Shown here: one piece after another, positions 17,301 through 27,159 of the stretch
How positions within the stretch are numbered: the first letter of the stretch is position 1
Layout of the letters: the number at the start of each line of letters is the position of its first letter
Source: Prevotella sp.
GTDB lineage: Bacteria; Bacteroidota; Bacteroidia; Bacteroidales; Bacteroidaceae
Reading direction: 5' to 3'
DNA length: 64,000 nt
NCBI GenBank assembly: GCA_017619375.1
Contig: JAFZSL010000039.1
Span: 45,974 to 109,973 of the forward strand
The notes under the pieces: model-generated
The model's input: the letters and a program-made list of their open reading frames with translations, nothing else
Databases searched by the model: none
What the model was told of the DNA's origin: nothing
Position numbers and translations under genes: made by a program

Positions 17301-18416
17301 CTACTTGTTGGTATGCATGATGTCCTTCATGGTGCACATCTTGTCTTCGGTCTCCTTCCACTCGACCTGCAATTCGCTGCCAGCCATGATGCCGCCGCCA
17401 GCAAACAAGCAACTCCCCTCCTCATCGATTCTCATGCATCGAAGTGAGACATAGAGATGCGTGGGAGTGCTTCCACCCAAGGGGCCGGCAAAGCCACTAT
17501 AATATTGTCGGGAGGTGGATTCGTTACGCAGGATGAAATCGCGTGCATTGTCCTTTGGCAGTCCGCATACGGCCGGTGTGGGATACAAGATGCCCAGCAA
17601 TCGGCCGAGGTCTTCAGGATACGGCATGGTGAATTTGAAGTCACTCCTGAGATGGACGAGTTTCCCCGCCCTGACCGTATAAGGTCCTTTCTCCTCTATG
17701 AAATCCGCCACTTGCTCAAGGCTTTCCGTGATATAAGTGGATACGAACCTTTGCTCTTGGATGTTCTTGATATCCCATCGGAAATCATATTTCCCCACCG
17801 GTTCACGCGAGGGAGGGTCGTCGAAGTCGAGCTGGTCCTCCTCAAGGGCCATCGTTCCTGCAAGCGACATGGTAGACCAATGCGTGCCCATTCCCTCAAG
17901 CAGCACCTCCGGCGTAGCCATCAGCCATGTCCCGCATCGCCATGCAGAGACCAGGGCCACGAACATCCGTGGATAACGACGGCAGGCATCAGCAAACATC
18001 ATGAGCGGGGTGCGCCCCTCGTCATATTTTTCCCTGACACACCTGGCCAGAACGATTTTGGAGAACTCACCTTCCAGTACCTGGGAATGGAAATTGGCAA
18101 AGTCGATGGCATAATTCGCGTAGGAACTGTTTCTCACCTTCTCCGATTGCTTGGGTTCGGCAAGTATGGCCTCCAACGTCTCCTTCCAAGGTTGTTGTTG
18201 GTTATTCACGAGGTCTTCAGGTGTGATGTCCAGCGTCTCATCCGGATGGATGACGATGACAGGATAGCGTTTGTCGACAGCGAACGGCGCCATGACAAAC
18301 CCTTCCACCCCACTTAGGGAAGAGACAGAAGGCAACTCCTCCGGTTTCCCCTCCTGTTGTATCAGGAGCTGGCATTGTTCTTCGTAAGGAAGTCTGTAAA
18401 TGGCAAAAGCACCCAT
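17301..18416 (-). CDS. menF: Isochorismate synthase
   Basis: A 371-residue chorismate-utilising enzyme. The C-terminal half has FSKIVLARC, the HLRSDFKFTMPY and LLGILYPTPAVCGLPKDNAR blocks and YYSGFAGPLG, all characteristic of isochorismate synthases. The start (MGAFAIYRLPYEEQ, ATG 18416) lies 1 base after the stop of the thioesterase gene, pointing to coupling. It commits chorismate to menaquinone here, since menD follows directly. Confidence 0.92.
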   Translation of the reverse strand: MGAFAIYRLPYEEQCQLLIQQEGKPEELPSVSSLSGVEGFVMAPFAVDKRYPVIVIHPDETLDITPEDLVNNQQQPWKETLEAILAEPKQSEKVRNSSYANYAIDFANFHSQVLEGEFSKIVLARCVREKYDEGRTPLMMFADACRRYPRMFVALVSAWRCGTWLMATPEVLLEGMGTHWSTMSLAGTMALEEDQLDFDDPPSREPVGKYDFRWDIKNIQEQRFVSTYITESLEQVADFIEEKGPYTVRAGKLVHLRSDFKFTMPYPEDLGRLLGILYPTPAVCGLPKDNARDFILRNESTSRQYYSGFAGPLGGSTPTHLYVSLRCMRIDEEGSCLFAGGGIMAGSELQVEWKETEDKMCTMKDIMHTNK

Positions 18417-18417
18417 G

Positions 18418-18834
18418 TCACTTGTTTTTTGCTGTGATGATATAGTTGGTGACCGTGACGGTCGAAATGAGTTCACCGACGGAATTGTTGATTTCCACAT
18501 TCCACACGTGCAATCGTTTACCTTTTTGTACAAGGTGAGCCAATGCTGTGACGGTGTCTCCCTCCAACACGGCTTTGACATGGCTTCCACTGACACTGAT
18601 GCCCACGCATATTTTCCCTGGGCAAAGGGCGGAAGACCCCACTCCTGCGAGGTTCTCCGCCAAAGCGAGCGATGCGCCGCCGCTAAGGAAGCCGAAAGGT
18701 TGGCGGTTGCGTTCATCGACAACCATGGTGGCCATCACCATGTCGTCATCGGGGGTTGAAATGAAATTCATCCCCAGGGCAGTGGAGAGGTTGGGACTCC
18801 TCTCTATGATTTCCTTGATAAAGTCTATATTCAT
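18418..18834 (-). CDS. Hotdog-fold thioesterase, probable DHNA-CoA hydrolase
   Basis: A 138-residue PaaI/YdiI-type thioesterase (the GFLSGGASLALAEN segment is the hotdog helix with its catalytic-site acidic residue). As first gene of a men operon it probably releases 1,4-dihydroxy-2-naphthoate from its CoA ester, the MenI step. The assignment to that substrate is by context. I use ATG 18834 (MNIDFIKEIIERS) over a longer frame. menH, menA and menG are not in the window. Confidence 0.8.
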   Translation of the reverse strand: MNIDFIKEIIERSPNLSTALGMNFISTPDDDMVMATMVVDERNRQPFGFLSGGASLALAENLAGVGSSALCPGKICVGISVSGSHVKAVLEGDTVTALAHLVQKGKRLHVWNVEINNSVGELISTVTVTNYIITAKNK

Positions 18835-18854
18835 GATAGAGTTGTAACAAAAGG

Positions 18855-18862
18855 CAAAATTA
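18855..18862 (-). promoter_or_regulatory. -7 box for the men operon
   Basis: On the minus strand TAATTTTG (18862-18855) followed by CC, about 20 bases upstream of the first men gene. No -33 element at the right distance was found. Confidence 0.45.
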
Positions 18863-19016
18863 CACATTTATTTCAAAAAAGGATGTTTTGCAGGTGATTT
18901 TTTCATTCACAAGTGGCATTAGGGGCTTTAAGGCCTTTAAGCACCATGAAAAGACATTTTGCCTTGCAATGATGCAAAAATGCGGGAAAGAGATGCCTGC
19001 TTAGCAAAAATTTTTG

Positions 19017-19024
19017 TAATTTTG
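19017..19024 (+). promoter_or_regulatory. -7 box for lysS
   Basis: TAATTTTG followed by CACC, 31 bases upstream of the lysS ATG. This is the clearest promoter element in the 220-base men-lysS intergenic region. Confidence 0.5.
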
Positions 19025-19055
19025 CACCGTTAAAGAGATAAAACAACCAAGAGAA

Positions 19056-20789
19056 ATGAACATATTAGAATTGAACGAGCAAGAGATAGGCAGACGGCAG
19101 AGTCTGGAGGAGTTGCGCAAACTTGGCATCAACCCATATCCAGCCGCCGAATTCCCCACCAACGCATTTTCCACAGACATCCGCAAGGAGTTCTGCGACG
19201 AAGCCGAGCCACGCCCCGTGGTGGTGGCAGGCCGCATGATGAGCCGCCGCGTGATGGGCAAGGCCAGTTTCATGGAGTTGCAAGACTCCAAGGGCCGCAT
19301 CCAAGTGTATGTCACCCGTGACGACATCTGCCCCGGCGAGGACAAGACCCTTTACAACACCGTGTTCAAGAAACTGCTCGACATCGGCGATTTCGTGGGT
19401 GTCCACGGTTTTGTCTTCCGCACCCAGACTGGCGAGATCAGCGTTCACGCCCAGCAACTCACCTTGCTCTCCAAGAGCCTGAAACCGCTTCCCATCGTGA
19501 AATACAAGGACGGCGTGGCTTATGACAAGTTCGACGACCCGGAACTGCGTTATCGCCAGCGCTATGTGGACCTGGTGGTGAACGAAGGAGTGAAGGAAAC
19601 CTTCCTTCAGCGTGCCACGGTCATCCGCACCATGCGCCGCGTGCTCGACGAGGCCGGATACACGGAAGTGGAAACCCCCACCCTTCAGATGATTGCCGGC
19701 GGTGCCAGCGCCCGTCCCTTCATGACGCATTTCAACGCCTTGGACCAAGACATGTACATGCGCATCGCCACCGAACTCTACCTCAAGCGCCTTATCGTGG
19801 GTGGATTCGAGGGCGTGTATGAGATAGGCAAGAACTTCCGCAACGAGGGCATGGACCGCAACCACAACCCGGAATTCACCTGCATGGAACTTTACGTTCA
19901 ATACAAGGACTACGAGTGGATGATGTCCTTCACGGAGCGACTTCTTGAAACCATCTGCATCGCCGTCAACGGCAGCACCGAGCGCGAAATCGACGGCAAA
20001 ATCGTGAGTTTCAAGGCCCCTTACCGCCGCCTCCCCATCCTCGACGCCATCAAGGAAAAGACCGGCTATGACCTGGATGGCAAGAGCGAGTCGGAAATCA
20101 GGGACATCGCAAAGGCATTGGGCATCGAGGTGGATGAGACAATGGGCAAAGGCAAACTCATCGACGAGATATTCGGCGAGACCTGCGAGGGTAGCTTCAT
20201 CCAGCCCACCTTCATCACCGACTACCCGGTGGAAATGTCCCCCTTGACGAAGATGCACCGTTCGAAGCCAGGTTTGACAGAACGTTTCGAACTGATGGTC
20301 AACGGCAAGGAATTGGCCAACGCCTATTCCGAGCTCAACGACCCCATCGACCAAGAGGAGCGTTTCAAGGAGCAGATGCGCCTGGCAGACAAAGGCGACG
20401 ACGAAGCCATGATCATCGACCAGGACTTCCTCCGCGCGCTCCAATACGGCATGCCACCCACCAGCGGCATCGGCATCGGCATCGACCGACTGACCATGCT
20501 GATGACGGGCAAGACCTACATACAGGAAGTGCTGCTCTTCCCGCAGATGCGCCCCGAAAAGAAAGCCCCTCGCAGCAGCGTGGCCGAATGGGCCGAGGTG
20601 GGCGTACCCGAGCCATGGGTGCCCGTGCTCAACAAATGCGGCTACTACCTTGTGCAAGACATCAAGGATGTCAACCCGCAGAAACTACAGATGGACGCCT
20701 GCGGCGTCAACAAGAAATACAAGCTTGGCTATGACAATCCGAAAGTGGACGAGTTTGCCAAGTGGATAGAGGCCGCACAATCCAAATAA
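19056..20789 (+). CDS. lysS: Lysyl-tRNA synthetase, class II
   Basis: A 577-residue LysRS. An N-terminal OB-fold anticodon-binding domain (about 50-170) leads into the class II core with motif 2 ([17 protein letters not shown]) and motif 3 ([14 protein letters not shown]). A C-terminal extension of about 70 residues after the core (from [10 protein letters not shown]) is absent from E. coli LysRS but usual in this order. It starts a long plus-strand run with gpsA, pgi and others. Confidence 0.96.
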   Translation: MNILELNEQEIGRRQSLEELRKLGINPYPAAEFPTNAFSTDIRKEFCDEAEPRPVVVAGRMMSRRVMGKASFMELQDSKGRIQVYVTRDDICPGEDKTLYNTVFKKLLDIGDFVGVHGFVFRTQTGEISVHAQQLTLLSKSLKPLPIVKYKDGVAYDKFDDPELRYRQRYVDLVVNEGVKETFLQRATVIRTMRRVLDEAGYTEVETPTLQMIAGGASARPFMTHFNALDQDMYMRIATELYLKRLIVGGFEGVYEIGKNFRNEGMDRNHNPEFTCMELYVQYKDYEWMMSFTERLLETICIAVNGSTEREIDGKIVSFKAPYRRLPILDAIKEKTGYDLDGKSESEIRDIAKALGIEVDETMGKGKLIDEIFGETCEGSFIQPTFITDYPVEMSPLTKMHRSKPGLTERFELMVNGKELANAYSELNDPIDQEERFKEQMRLADKGDDEAMIIDQDFLRALQYGMPPTSGIGIGIDRLTMLMTGKTYIQEVLLFPQMRPEKKAPRSSVAEWAEVGVPEPWVPVLNKCGYYLVQDIKDVNPQKLQMDACGVNKKYKLGYDNPKVDEFAKWIEAAQSK

Positions 20790-20849
20790 CCAAGCACCAA
20801 CCCCGCCGCCGCCCGCCTTCATGGCAGCGGCGGCACAACCATCCCTTCC

Positions 20850-21848
20850 ATGCACAATTGCGGCAAGACAGCCATCATCGGCGGAGGCAGCTGGGCCACA
20901 GCCATAGCCAAGATCGTAGTGGGTCACACCCACCACATCGGATGGTACATGCGACGCGACGACCGCATCGCGGACTTCCGACGCATGGGGCACAACCCGG
21001 CATACCTCACCAGCGTGCACTTCGACACCGACGAGATCAATTTTTCCAGCGACATCAACAAGATTGTCGAACAATACGACACGCTCGTTTTCGTCACCCC
21101 TTCACCATACCTGAAAAACCACCTGAAGAAGCTCAAGACACGCATCAAGGATAAATTCATCATCACCGCCATCAAAGGCATCGTGCCCGACGAGAACCTC
21201 GTCTGCTCCGAATATTTCCACCAAGTGTACGACGTTCCCTATGAGAACCTCGCCTGCATCGGTGGTCCCTCCCATGCTGAAGAGGTGGCACTCGAAAGGC
21301 TGTCTTACCTCACCGTGGGTTGTGCCGACCTGGAAAAGGCCCAAGCCTTCACCGACCTGCTCTCCAGCAACTACATCAAGACCAAGACGAGCAACGATGT
21401 CATCGGCATAGAATACTCTTCGGTGCTCAAGAATGTCTACGCCATAGCCGCCGGCATCTGCAGCGGTCTGAAATATGGCGACAACTTCCAAGCCGTGCTG
21501 ATGTCCAACGCCGTGCAGGAGATGTCGCGATTCCTATCCGTCATCAGCCCCTCCGCCGACCGCAACGTCTATGACTCCGTCTATCTTGGCGACCTTCTGG
21601 TGACCGGCTATTCCAACTTCTCCCGCAACCGTGTCTTCGGCACCATGATAGGAAAGGGCTATAGCGTGAAAAGCGCCCAAATCGAGATGGAAATGATAGC
21701 AGAAGGATTCTTCGGCACCAAGTGCATGAAGGAAATCAACCGACATCTACACGTCAACATGCCCATCCTCGATGCGGTCTATAACATCCTTTACGAGCGC
21801 ATCTCACCCCAGATAGAAATCAAACTGCTCACCGACAGTTTCAGATAA
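20850..21848 (+). CDS. gpsA: NAD(P)-dependent glycerol-3-phosphate dehydrogenase
   Basis: A 332-residue GpsA, which makes sn-glycerol 3-phosphate for phospholipids. The Rossmann GGGSWATAIAKIV is at the N-terminus, followed by KGIVPDEN, the GPSHAEEVAL block and the catalytic-Lys segment EYSSVLKNVYAIAAG. It lies 60 bases after lysS and 48 bases before pgi. Confidence 0.94.
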   Translation: MHNCGKTAIIGGGSWATAIAKIVVGHTHHIGWYMRRDDRIADFRRMGHNPAYLTSVHFDTDEINFSSDINKIVEQYDTLVFVTPSPYLKNHLKKLKTRIKDKFIITAIKGIVPDENLVCSEYFHQVYDVPYENLACIGGPSHAEEVALERLSYLTVGCADLEKAQAFTDLLSSNYIKTKTSNDVIGIEYSSVLKNVYAIAAGICSGLKYGDNFQAVLMSNAVQEMSRFLSVISPSADRNVYDSVYLGDLLVTGYSNFSRNRVFGTMIGKGYSVKSAQIEMEMIAEGFFGTKCMKEINRHLHVNMPILDAVYNILYERISPQIEIKLLTDSFR

Positions 21849-21896
21849 ACAGCAATTTTAGAAAATCAATTCCTATACCACAAAAAATCAGAACAA

Positions 21897-23243
21897 ATGA
21901 AAAACCTAAGTTTAGACATCTCAAAAGCCGCCCAATTCCTCAACGAGGGCGCAGTGAAGGCCTTGGAGCCCCAAGTGAAAGCAGCCCAGGAAGCCTTGGA
22001 AGCAGGCACCTGCCCCGGCAACGACTTCCTTGGATGGTTGCACCTCCCTTCCTCCATCACCCCTTCGTTCCTCGATGAGATACAAGCCTGTGCCGACGTG
22101 CTTAGAGCCAACTGCGAAGCCATCGTTGTGGCCGGCATCGGTGGCAGCTACCTTGGCGCCCGCGCCGTGATAGAAGCCCTTGGCAACTCCTTCGCCTGGC
22201 TTGTCAAGGACAGCAGCAATCCCACCATCCTCTTCGCCGGCAACAACATCGGGGAGGACTACCTGTCGGAACTCACTGAATACCTGAAAGACAAGAAGTT
22301 CGGCGTCATCAACATCTCCAAGTCAGGCACGACCACCGAGACCGCCCTCACCTTCCGCCTGTTGAAGAAGCAATGCGAGGCCCAGCGCGGCAAGGAAGAA
22401 GCCAAGAAAGTCATCGTGGCCATCACCGACGCCAAACGCGGTGCTGCACGCACCTGCGCCGACAAGGAAGGCTACACCAGTTTCATCATTCCCGACAACG
22501 TTGGTGGTCGCTTCTCCGTCCTCACCCCGGTGGGACTGCTACCCATCGCCTGCGCCGGTTTCGACATCCGCCAATTGGTGAAGGGAGCCGCCGACATGGA
22601 AGTCGCCTGCAGCGTCGACACCGCCTTCGAAGAGAACCCCGCCGCTCTCTATGCCGCCGTGCGCAACTGCCTGTATGCCGACGGCAAGAAGATAGAGATC
22701 ATGGTGAACTACCAGCCGAAACTGCATTTCATCAGCGAATGGTGGAAGCAACTTTACGGAGAGAGCGAAGGAAAGGAAAACAAAGGCATCTTCCCCGCCT
22801 CCTGCGACTTCACCACCGACCTGCACTCCATGGGCCAATGGATCCAAGAGGGCGAGCGCACCATCTTTGAAACCGTCATCAGCGTGGAGCAACCCAACCG
22901 CTGCCTCCTCTTCCCCGAAGACGAGGAGAACCTCGACGGTCTCAACTTCCTTGCCGGCAAACGCGTGGACGAAGTAAACAAGATGGCCGAACTGGGCACA
23001 CGCCTCGCACACGTCGACGGCGGCGTACCCAACATCCGCATCGCCATCCCCGAACTCAACGCCTACTACATCGGACAACTCATCTACTTCTTCGAAATCG
23101 CCTGCGGCATCAGTGGCAACGTACTCGGTGTCAACCCGTTCAACCAACCTGGCGTGGAGGCATATAAGAAGAACATGTTCGCCCTGCTCGACAAGCCCGG
23201 CTATGAGGCAGAGAGCAAAGCCATCAAAGAACGACTTGCCTGA
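21897..23243 (+). CDS. pgi: Glucose-6-phosphate isomerase
   Basis: A 448-residue Pgi of the shorter Gram-positive/Bacteroidetes type. [32 protein letters not shown] and [15 protein letters not shown] form the sugar-phosphate site, and [14 protein letters not shown] is the C-terminal signature. It interconverts glucose 6-phosphate and fructose 6-phosphate. The next gene starts 2 bases after its stop. Confidence 0.96.
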   Translation: MKNLSLDISKAAQFLNEGAVKALEPQVKAAQEALEAGTCPGNDFLGWLHLPSSITPSFLDEIQACADVLRANCEAIVVAGIGGSYLGARAVIEALGNSFAWLVKDSSNPTILFAGNNIGEDYLSELTEYLKDKKFGVINISKSGTTTETALTFRLLKKQCEAQRGKEEAKKVIVAITDAKRGAARTCADKEGYTSFIIPDNVGGRFSVLTPVGLLPIACAGFDIRQLVKGAADMEVACSVDTAFEENPAALYAAVRNCLYADGKKIEIMVNYQPKLHFISEWWKQLYGESEGKENKGIFPASCDFTTDLHSMGQWIQEGERTIFETVISVEQPNRCLLFPEDEENLDGLNFLAGKRVDEVNKMAELGTRLAHVDGGVPNIRIAIPELNAYYIGQLIYFFEIACGISGNVLGVNPFNQPGVEAYKKNMFALLDKPGYEAESKAIKERLA

Positions 23244-23245
23244 CC

Positions 23246-24016
23246 ATGGACATCATAAGCGCCATAGGCCAATACAACGCCATAGAGCGACATAGAGAAG
23301 GGGGAAACGGCTTTGGGAGATTTTCTCCCAAAGCCGTACTCTTCGACATGGACGGTGTGTTATACGATTCCATGCGTTTCCATGCCAAAGCCTGGCACGA
23401 GTCGATGAAGCAATACGGCATCGACATGAGCGAGGAGGAAGCCTATGAGCACGAAGGCATGCGTGGCGTGGAAACCATCCGGGAAATCGCCCTCCAACAA
23501 CCCGGCAAAGAACATCTGGCGGAAAAGGCGGAGGAGATATACAAATTGAAATCGGCCCTCTTCGCCTCCTACGGCGAACCTGCCAAGATGAAAGGCGTGG
23601 AAGACCTCATGCTGCAGATGAAAGCCGACGGCATGACCATCTGCGTGGTCACCGGCAGCGGCCAACACTCACTGCTCGACCGCCTTGAAGCAGACTTCTC
23701 CGGTCTCTTGCACCGTGAACTGATGGTGACCTGTTTCGACGTGAACGAAGGAAAGCCCAAACCCTATCCCTACCTTCAAGGATTGAGGAAATGCGGCGTG
23801 GAGCCTTGGGAGGCCATCGTGGTGGAGAACGCCCCCCTCGGCGTGCAGGCCGGCGTGGCAGCGGAAATCTTCACCGTGGCGGTCAACACCGGCCCTCTTC
23901 ACGACGACAAGTTGCTTGAAAAAGGCGCCAGCCTCCTCTACCACACCATGGACGAGTTCCACCAAGACTGGGAAACACTGCTCACCCTGGCACGAAAAAC
24001 CTCACAAACACCATAA
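23246..24016 (+). CDS. HAD-superfamily sugar-phosphate phosphatase/mutase-like protein
   Basis: A 256-residue HAD subfamily IA protein. Motif I is LFDMDGVLYDS, with VVTGSG as motif II and VVENAPLGVQAG as motif IV; the helical cap lies between I and II. This resembles beta-phosphoglucomutase or 2-deoxyglucose-6-phosphatase relatives. Tight coupling to pgi (2 bases) suggests a hexose-phosphate substrate, but that is context only. About 28 residues precede motif I, longer than usual, so an internal start is possible. Confidence 0.85.
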   Translation: MDIISAIGQYNAIERHREGGNGFGRFSPKAVLFDMDGVLYDSMRFHAKAWHESMKQYGIDMSEEEAYEHEGMRGVETIREIALQQPGKEHLAEKAEEIYKLKSALFASYGEPAKMKGVEDLMLQMKADGMTICVVTGSGQHSLLDRLEADFSGLLHRELMVTCFDVNEGKPKPYPYLQGLRKCGVEPWEAIVVENAPLGVQAGVAAEIFTVAVNTGPLHDDKLLEKGASLLYHTMDEFHQDWETLLTLARKTSQTP

Positions 24017-24034
24017 AACCAGCATCAACACCCT

Positions 24035-24541
24035 ATGATGAGAAGAAATGCCTTCATCACCCTGCTATTCGCCTTGGCCGTCACCATGACACTCTTCGGC
24101 TGCCATGGCGACAGCGGCGACGGCGTGATGGAACGCCCCGACTACACCAGCATCGATTTCAAACTCGCCTTGAGTCCCGAATTGCTGAAATTCTATAACG
24201 TCCAAGCCACTTACACCTCTATTTCCGAAGAAGACAAGACTGTGGAAATCACCAACGAGACTTGGCGCGTCACCGAAAAAGTTGAGGGTTACCGCAACAT
24301 CGATTTCAAACTCAAAGTCCTCGCCACTGTAAAGTCCCAGGAGCCACGTCTTGACGAGAAAGTGGATGAATATGCCCTCACTTGCGAATATAGTGCGGAA
24401 TACTACACCAAGCCTACCAGCGCCAAGCGAATGGCGCAAGTGACATTGGACAAGAAGTTGAAAAAGACCGGCGTCACCACCTTCTTGGCCGAGAACCCCG
24501 TCATCACCCTGGTGAACTACCAAAAGAACAATAATCCATGA
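24035..24541 (+). CDS. Putative lipoprotein of unknown function
   Basis: A 168-residue protein with a basic N-terminus (MMRRN), a hydrophobic stretch and a lipobox TLFGC at about residues 19-23, so the mature lipoprotein would start at Cys23. The rest looks like a beta-rich domain with no family I recognise. Its stop overlaps the mnmA start by 4 bases (ATGA), so it is coupled to that gene, although no functional link is apparent. Confidence 0.75.
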   Translation: MMRRNAFITLLFALAVTMTLFGCHGDSGDGVMERPDYTSIDFKLALSPELLKFYNVQATYTSISEEDKTVEITNETWRVTEKVEGYRNIDFKLKVLATVKSQEPRLDEKVDEYALTCEYSAEYYTKPTSAKRMAQVTLDKKLKKTGVTTFLAENPVITLVNYQKNNNP

Positions 24542-25620
24542 TTATGAAAGAGGACCTGACAGGCAAGCGAATCGCCTTGCTGCTCTCCGGCGGTGTCGAT
24601 AGTTCGGTAGTGCTCCACGAGTTATGCTCACAGGGGGTTCGTCCAGACTGTTTCTACATCAAGATTGGCCCGGACGAGGATGAGGAATGGGACTGCTCTT
24701 CCGAGGAGGACATGGAGATGTGCACCGCCCTCGCCCGACGTTACGACGTGCGGCTTGAGGTGGTGGACTGTCATCGCGAATACTGGGACCGAGTGACCCG
24801 TTACACGATGGAGAAGGTGCGTGCCGGATTGACCCCCAATCCAGATGTGATGTGCAACCGTCTCATCAAGTTTGGTGCCTTCGACGAGAAAGCAGGTCAC
24901 GAATACGACCTCATCGCCACCGGCCATTACGCGCAAACAGAAATCATCGACGGAAAGAAATGGCTGGTCACCAGTCCAGACCCGGTGAAAGACCAGACTG
25001 ACTTCCTCGCCCAGATAGAGGACTGGCAATTAAGGAAAGCCCTCTTCCCTATAGGCCATTATATGAAAGAGGAGGTAAGGAGCATCGCCGAGCGCGAACA
25101 CCTGGTCAACGCCCGCCGCAAGGACTCCCAAGGCATCTGCTTCCTTGGCAAAATCAACTACAACGACTACATCCGCCGCTACCTTGGAGAAAATCCCGGC
25201 GACGTGCTGGAATTAGAGACAGGGAAACTGATAGGCCGCCATCGCGGATTGTGGTTCCACACCATCGGCCAGCGCCATGGCCTTGGTTTCGGCGGCGGTC
25301 CTTGGTTTGTGGTGAAAAAGGATATGGAACGCAACATCCTTTATGTAAGCAAAGGATACGACCCCCAAACGGCTTACAAGGACGTCTTCCACATCCATGC
25401 TTTCCATTTCCTCACTGAAGAGGTGCCCTTGAAAGAAGTCACCTTCAAGATACGCCACACTCCGGAGTTCCACCACGCCGTGCTCGACAACATCGGTCCC
25501 GGAGAGTATGTCGTCCATTCGGAGAAGGCCATCCATGGCGTGGCTCCAGGGCAGTTCTGCGTGGTCTATGACAGCGACCACCACCGCTGCTTCGGTTCGG
25601 CGGAAATCTTTAATTATTGA
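24538..25620 (+). CDS. mnmA: tRNA-specific 2-thiouridylase MnmA
   Basis: A 360-residue enzyme that installs 2-thiouridine at U34 of Lys, Glu and Gln tRNAs. The PP-loop [12 protein letters not shown] is at the N-terminus, the first catalytic Cys is in [12 protein letters not shown] and the second in [12 protein letters not shown], followed by the [16 protein letters not shown] region. The start is ATG 24538 or the in-frame ATG 24544. Tandem repeats overlap its stop codon. Confidence 0.94.
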   Translation: MIMKEDLTGKRIALLLSGGVDSSVVLHELCSQGVRPDCFYIKIGPDEDEEWDCSSEEDMEMCTALARRYDVRLEVVDCHREYWDRVTRYTMEKVRAGLTPNPDVMCNRLIKFGAFDEKAGHEYDLIATGHYAQTEIIDGKKWLVTSPDPVKDQTDFLAQIEDWQLRKALFPIGHYMKEEVRSIAEREHLVNARRKDSQGICFLGKINYNDYIRRYLGENPGDVLELETGKLIGRHRGLWFHTIGQRHGLGFGGGPWFVVKKDMERNILYVSKGYDPQTAYKDVFHIHAFHFLTEEVPLKEVTFKIRHTPEFHHAVLDNIGPGEYVVHSEKAIHGVAPGQFCVVYDSDHHRCFGSAEIFNY

Positions 25621-25668
25621 AGATTGAAAATTGAAAATTGAAGATTGAAAATTGAAAATTGAAGATTA
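25616..25668. repeat. 21 bp tandem repeat at the mnmA 3' end
   Basis: Two identical 21 bp units (25616-25636 and 25637-25657) and an 11-base partial third copy, built from the 7-base subunit ATTGAAA or ATTGAAG. The first unit contains the mnmA stop codon, so the repeat arose at the gene end. Confidence 0.85.
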
Positions 25669-25712
25669 AAGTCTGCCGAGTCGCGACAAAAATCAGCGAA
25701 ACGAAAATTGAA

Positions 25713-25761
25713 AATTGGGGATAGAAGGCTGTATTATTGTACGTGCCATCTATCCCCAATT
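25713..25761. terminator. Hairpin downstream of mnmA
   Basis: A 13 bp perfect inverted repeat (AATTGGGGATAGA at 25713-25725, TCTATCCCCAATT at 25749-25761) with a 23-base loop. There is no strong T tract, so it may be a weak terminator or mRNA 3'-end structure. Confidence 0.45.
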
Positions 25762-25765
25762 CAAA

Positions 25766-25793
25766 TAGGGAAAATCCCCCCGAGAAATAGGGA
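25766..25793 (+). promoter_or_regulatory. Direct-repeat operator upstream of the barrel gene at 25874
   Basis: Two TAGGGA repeats (25766-25771 and 25788-25793) stand 22 bases apart start to start, and the first is part of TAGGGAAAATCCC. The second ends exactly 30 bases before the -7 box. The same arrangement occurs upstream of the lipoprotein gene at 27888, which argues for a shared activator. Confidence 0.55.
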
Positions 25794-25801
25794 TAGCACC
25801 A

Positions 25802-25831
25802 TTGGAGATGTAAATAAAAGTCCTACCTTTG
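25802..25831 (+). promoter_or_regulatory. Promoter of the barrel gene at 25874
   Basis: TTG (25802-25804), 19 bases, then TACCTTTG (25824-25831). The leader to ATG 25874 is about 36 bases. Confidence 0.65.
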
Positions 25832-25873
25832 CCCCTGTAAACAAGAAAAGAAACCCTCTAAAAACAGAAAAAG

Positions 25874-26584
25874 ATGAAAAGGACAATGACACACCTCATG
25901 GCAGCCCTTTGCGTGCTCGCCTTGACAGCCACCTTGCCTGTGCAAGCCCAGACACGTCCCCGTGGCAGATACACCCCTCCCGCTCCTCGCGGCGGCTACT
26001 CCACCCGTTCCGCCCGCAGCTACAGCTACGCCCCCAACACGTATTTCGGTTTTCGTTTCGGCCTCTCTGCATCGCACATCAACTCCGATGCACCTGACCT
26101 GAACGGCAGTTCCAGCAAGACAGGGCTCAACGTGGGTGCTGTCGTAGGCGTCCAATTGGCTCCTCAAGCCCCGCTGTTCTTCGAGACAGGTCTGGAATAC
26201 TCCGAGAAAGGCGGCAAGGGCAAACTGTCGGGAGACAAGTTCTCCATCGGCCTCAACTACCTCGAAGTGCCTCTCACTTTGAAATACTCGGCCTATGTGG
26301 CTCCTGCCACTGCCATAGAACCCTTCGTCGGCGGCTATCTTTCCTGCGGCGTAGGTGGCAAGGTGAAGGATTATGGAAATCGTGAGGCTTACAGTTCCTT
26401 CGACGACCACTATGGGGCTAATTTCAAACGCTTTGATGGCGGCATCCGCGTGGGATGCGGCGTGGCCTATGAGATGCTCTATGCGGAACTCGGCTATGAT
26501 TTCGGTCTCACGAACATCGGTGACAACGCCTTCGATGACACGCACAACGGTGCGCTCTTCCTCAACATCGGTGTGAATTTCTAA
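25874..26584 (+). CDS. Small outer-membrane beta-barrel (porin-family) protein
   Basis: A 236-residue protein with a signal peptide (about 1-26, ending PVQAQ), a short Arg/Pro/Ser-rich linker, and an eight-strand-like OMP_b-brl domain. The pattern is typical of this family: FGFRFGLSASH, GLNVGAVVGVQL, PLFFETGLEYSEKGGKG, YLEVPLTLKY, GGYLSCGVGG, and a last strand FLNIGVNF ending in Phe. The function is likely structural or transport across the outer membrane. It has its own promoter with a direct-repeat operator and a strong terminator. Confidence 0.85.
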   Translation: MKRTMTHLMAALCVLALTATLPVQAQTRPRGRYTPPAPRGGYSTRSARSYSYAPNTYFGFRFGLSASHINSDAPDLNGSSSKTGLNVGAVVGVQLAPQAPLFFETGLEYSEKGGKGKLSGDKFSIGLNYLEVPLTLKYSAYVAPATAIEPFVGGYLSCGVGGKVKDYGNREAYSSFDDHYGANFKRFDGGIRVGCGVAYEMLYAELGYDFGLTNIGDNAFDDTHNGALFLNIGVNF

Positions 26585-26601
26585 AAGAACCAGCCTCTTA
26601 T

Positions 26602-26637
26602 ATGAAAAATGCAGCCTTTTCAGGCTGCATTTTTCAT
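26602..26637. terminator. Strong intrinsic terminator
   Basis: A 15 bp perfect stem (26602-26616 with 26623-26637) and a 6-base loop TTTTCA. The core GCAGCC/GGCTGC is flanked by A and T runs on either side, so it works in both directions. Confidence 0.85.
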
Positions 26638-27159
26638 GGCCACCAGAAGGACAACCTCGGCCATTGGTTTCTTATTGGTGTCCGCAAATAAAACTGATTT
26701 ATATACAAATTAAGGCAAGTAGAAACGGGATTCTTCCCGTCTCGTTTCATATCTATATCTTTTTAAAATACTATTAACCTGAGTTCGGGATAAAAAAGGT
26801 CGAGAAATTGACTCTTAGGGTTCATCGTGGACATTTATAGTTTCGCATAACATTCTTTCCCCGGCATTTTGTGCCGGGTTGCCAGGAAGCCCACGAAGAC
26901 CATTCTTCTCAGTTGAAGAGGGTGAGCTGCCCGTCGAAAGCCTCTATCTCGTAGTCAATGTTGATTGACGGTTCTTGTCGAAGAACGTGTATGCGGCGAT
27001 GACGGCGAGCGCTACCTAAATATATGTTATATTTTGAAGAAACAGAACCTTCACCAAGCAAATAAAAGGTGTTTTGAGAGAGTATATATCAAAAGCAAAT
27101 ATGCTTAAGAAATATTAACCGTAATAATAATCGGGGACAACAGGTATATAGTTCCCTAA
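26638..27159. other. Gene-free region with hairpin and coding remnant
   Basis: 520 bases with no intact gene. It contains a 7 bp hairpin CCCGGCA/TGCCGGG (26860-26878), the phrase GAGTTCGGGATAAAAAA near 26772-26788 that also occurs in part near 33759-33775, and a short minus-strand reading frame ending at the TGA 26911-26909 whose last residues read EIEAFDGQLTLFN. The last may be the decayed 3' end of a lost gene. Confidence 0.4.

Noticed and set aside
19065-20657. 530-codon open frame on the minus strand, opposite lysS
   Set aside because: It is an exact shadow of lysS with a His/Val/Ala-rich translation and no domain; high G+C at third positions of lysS keeps the antisense frame open.
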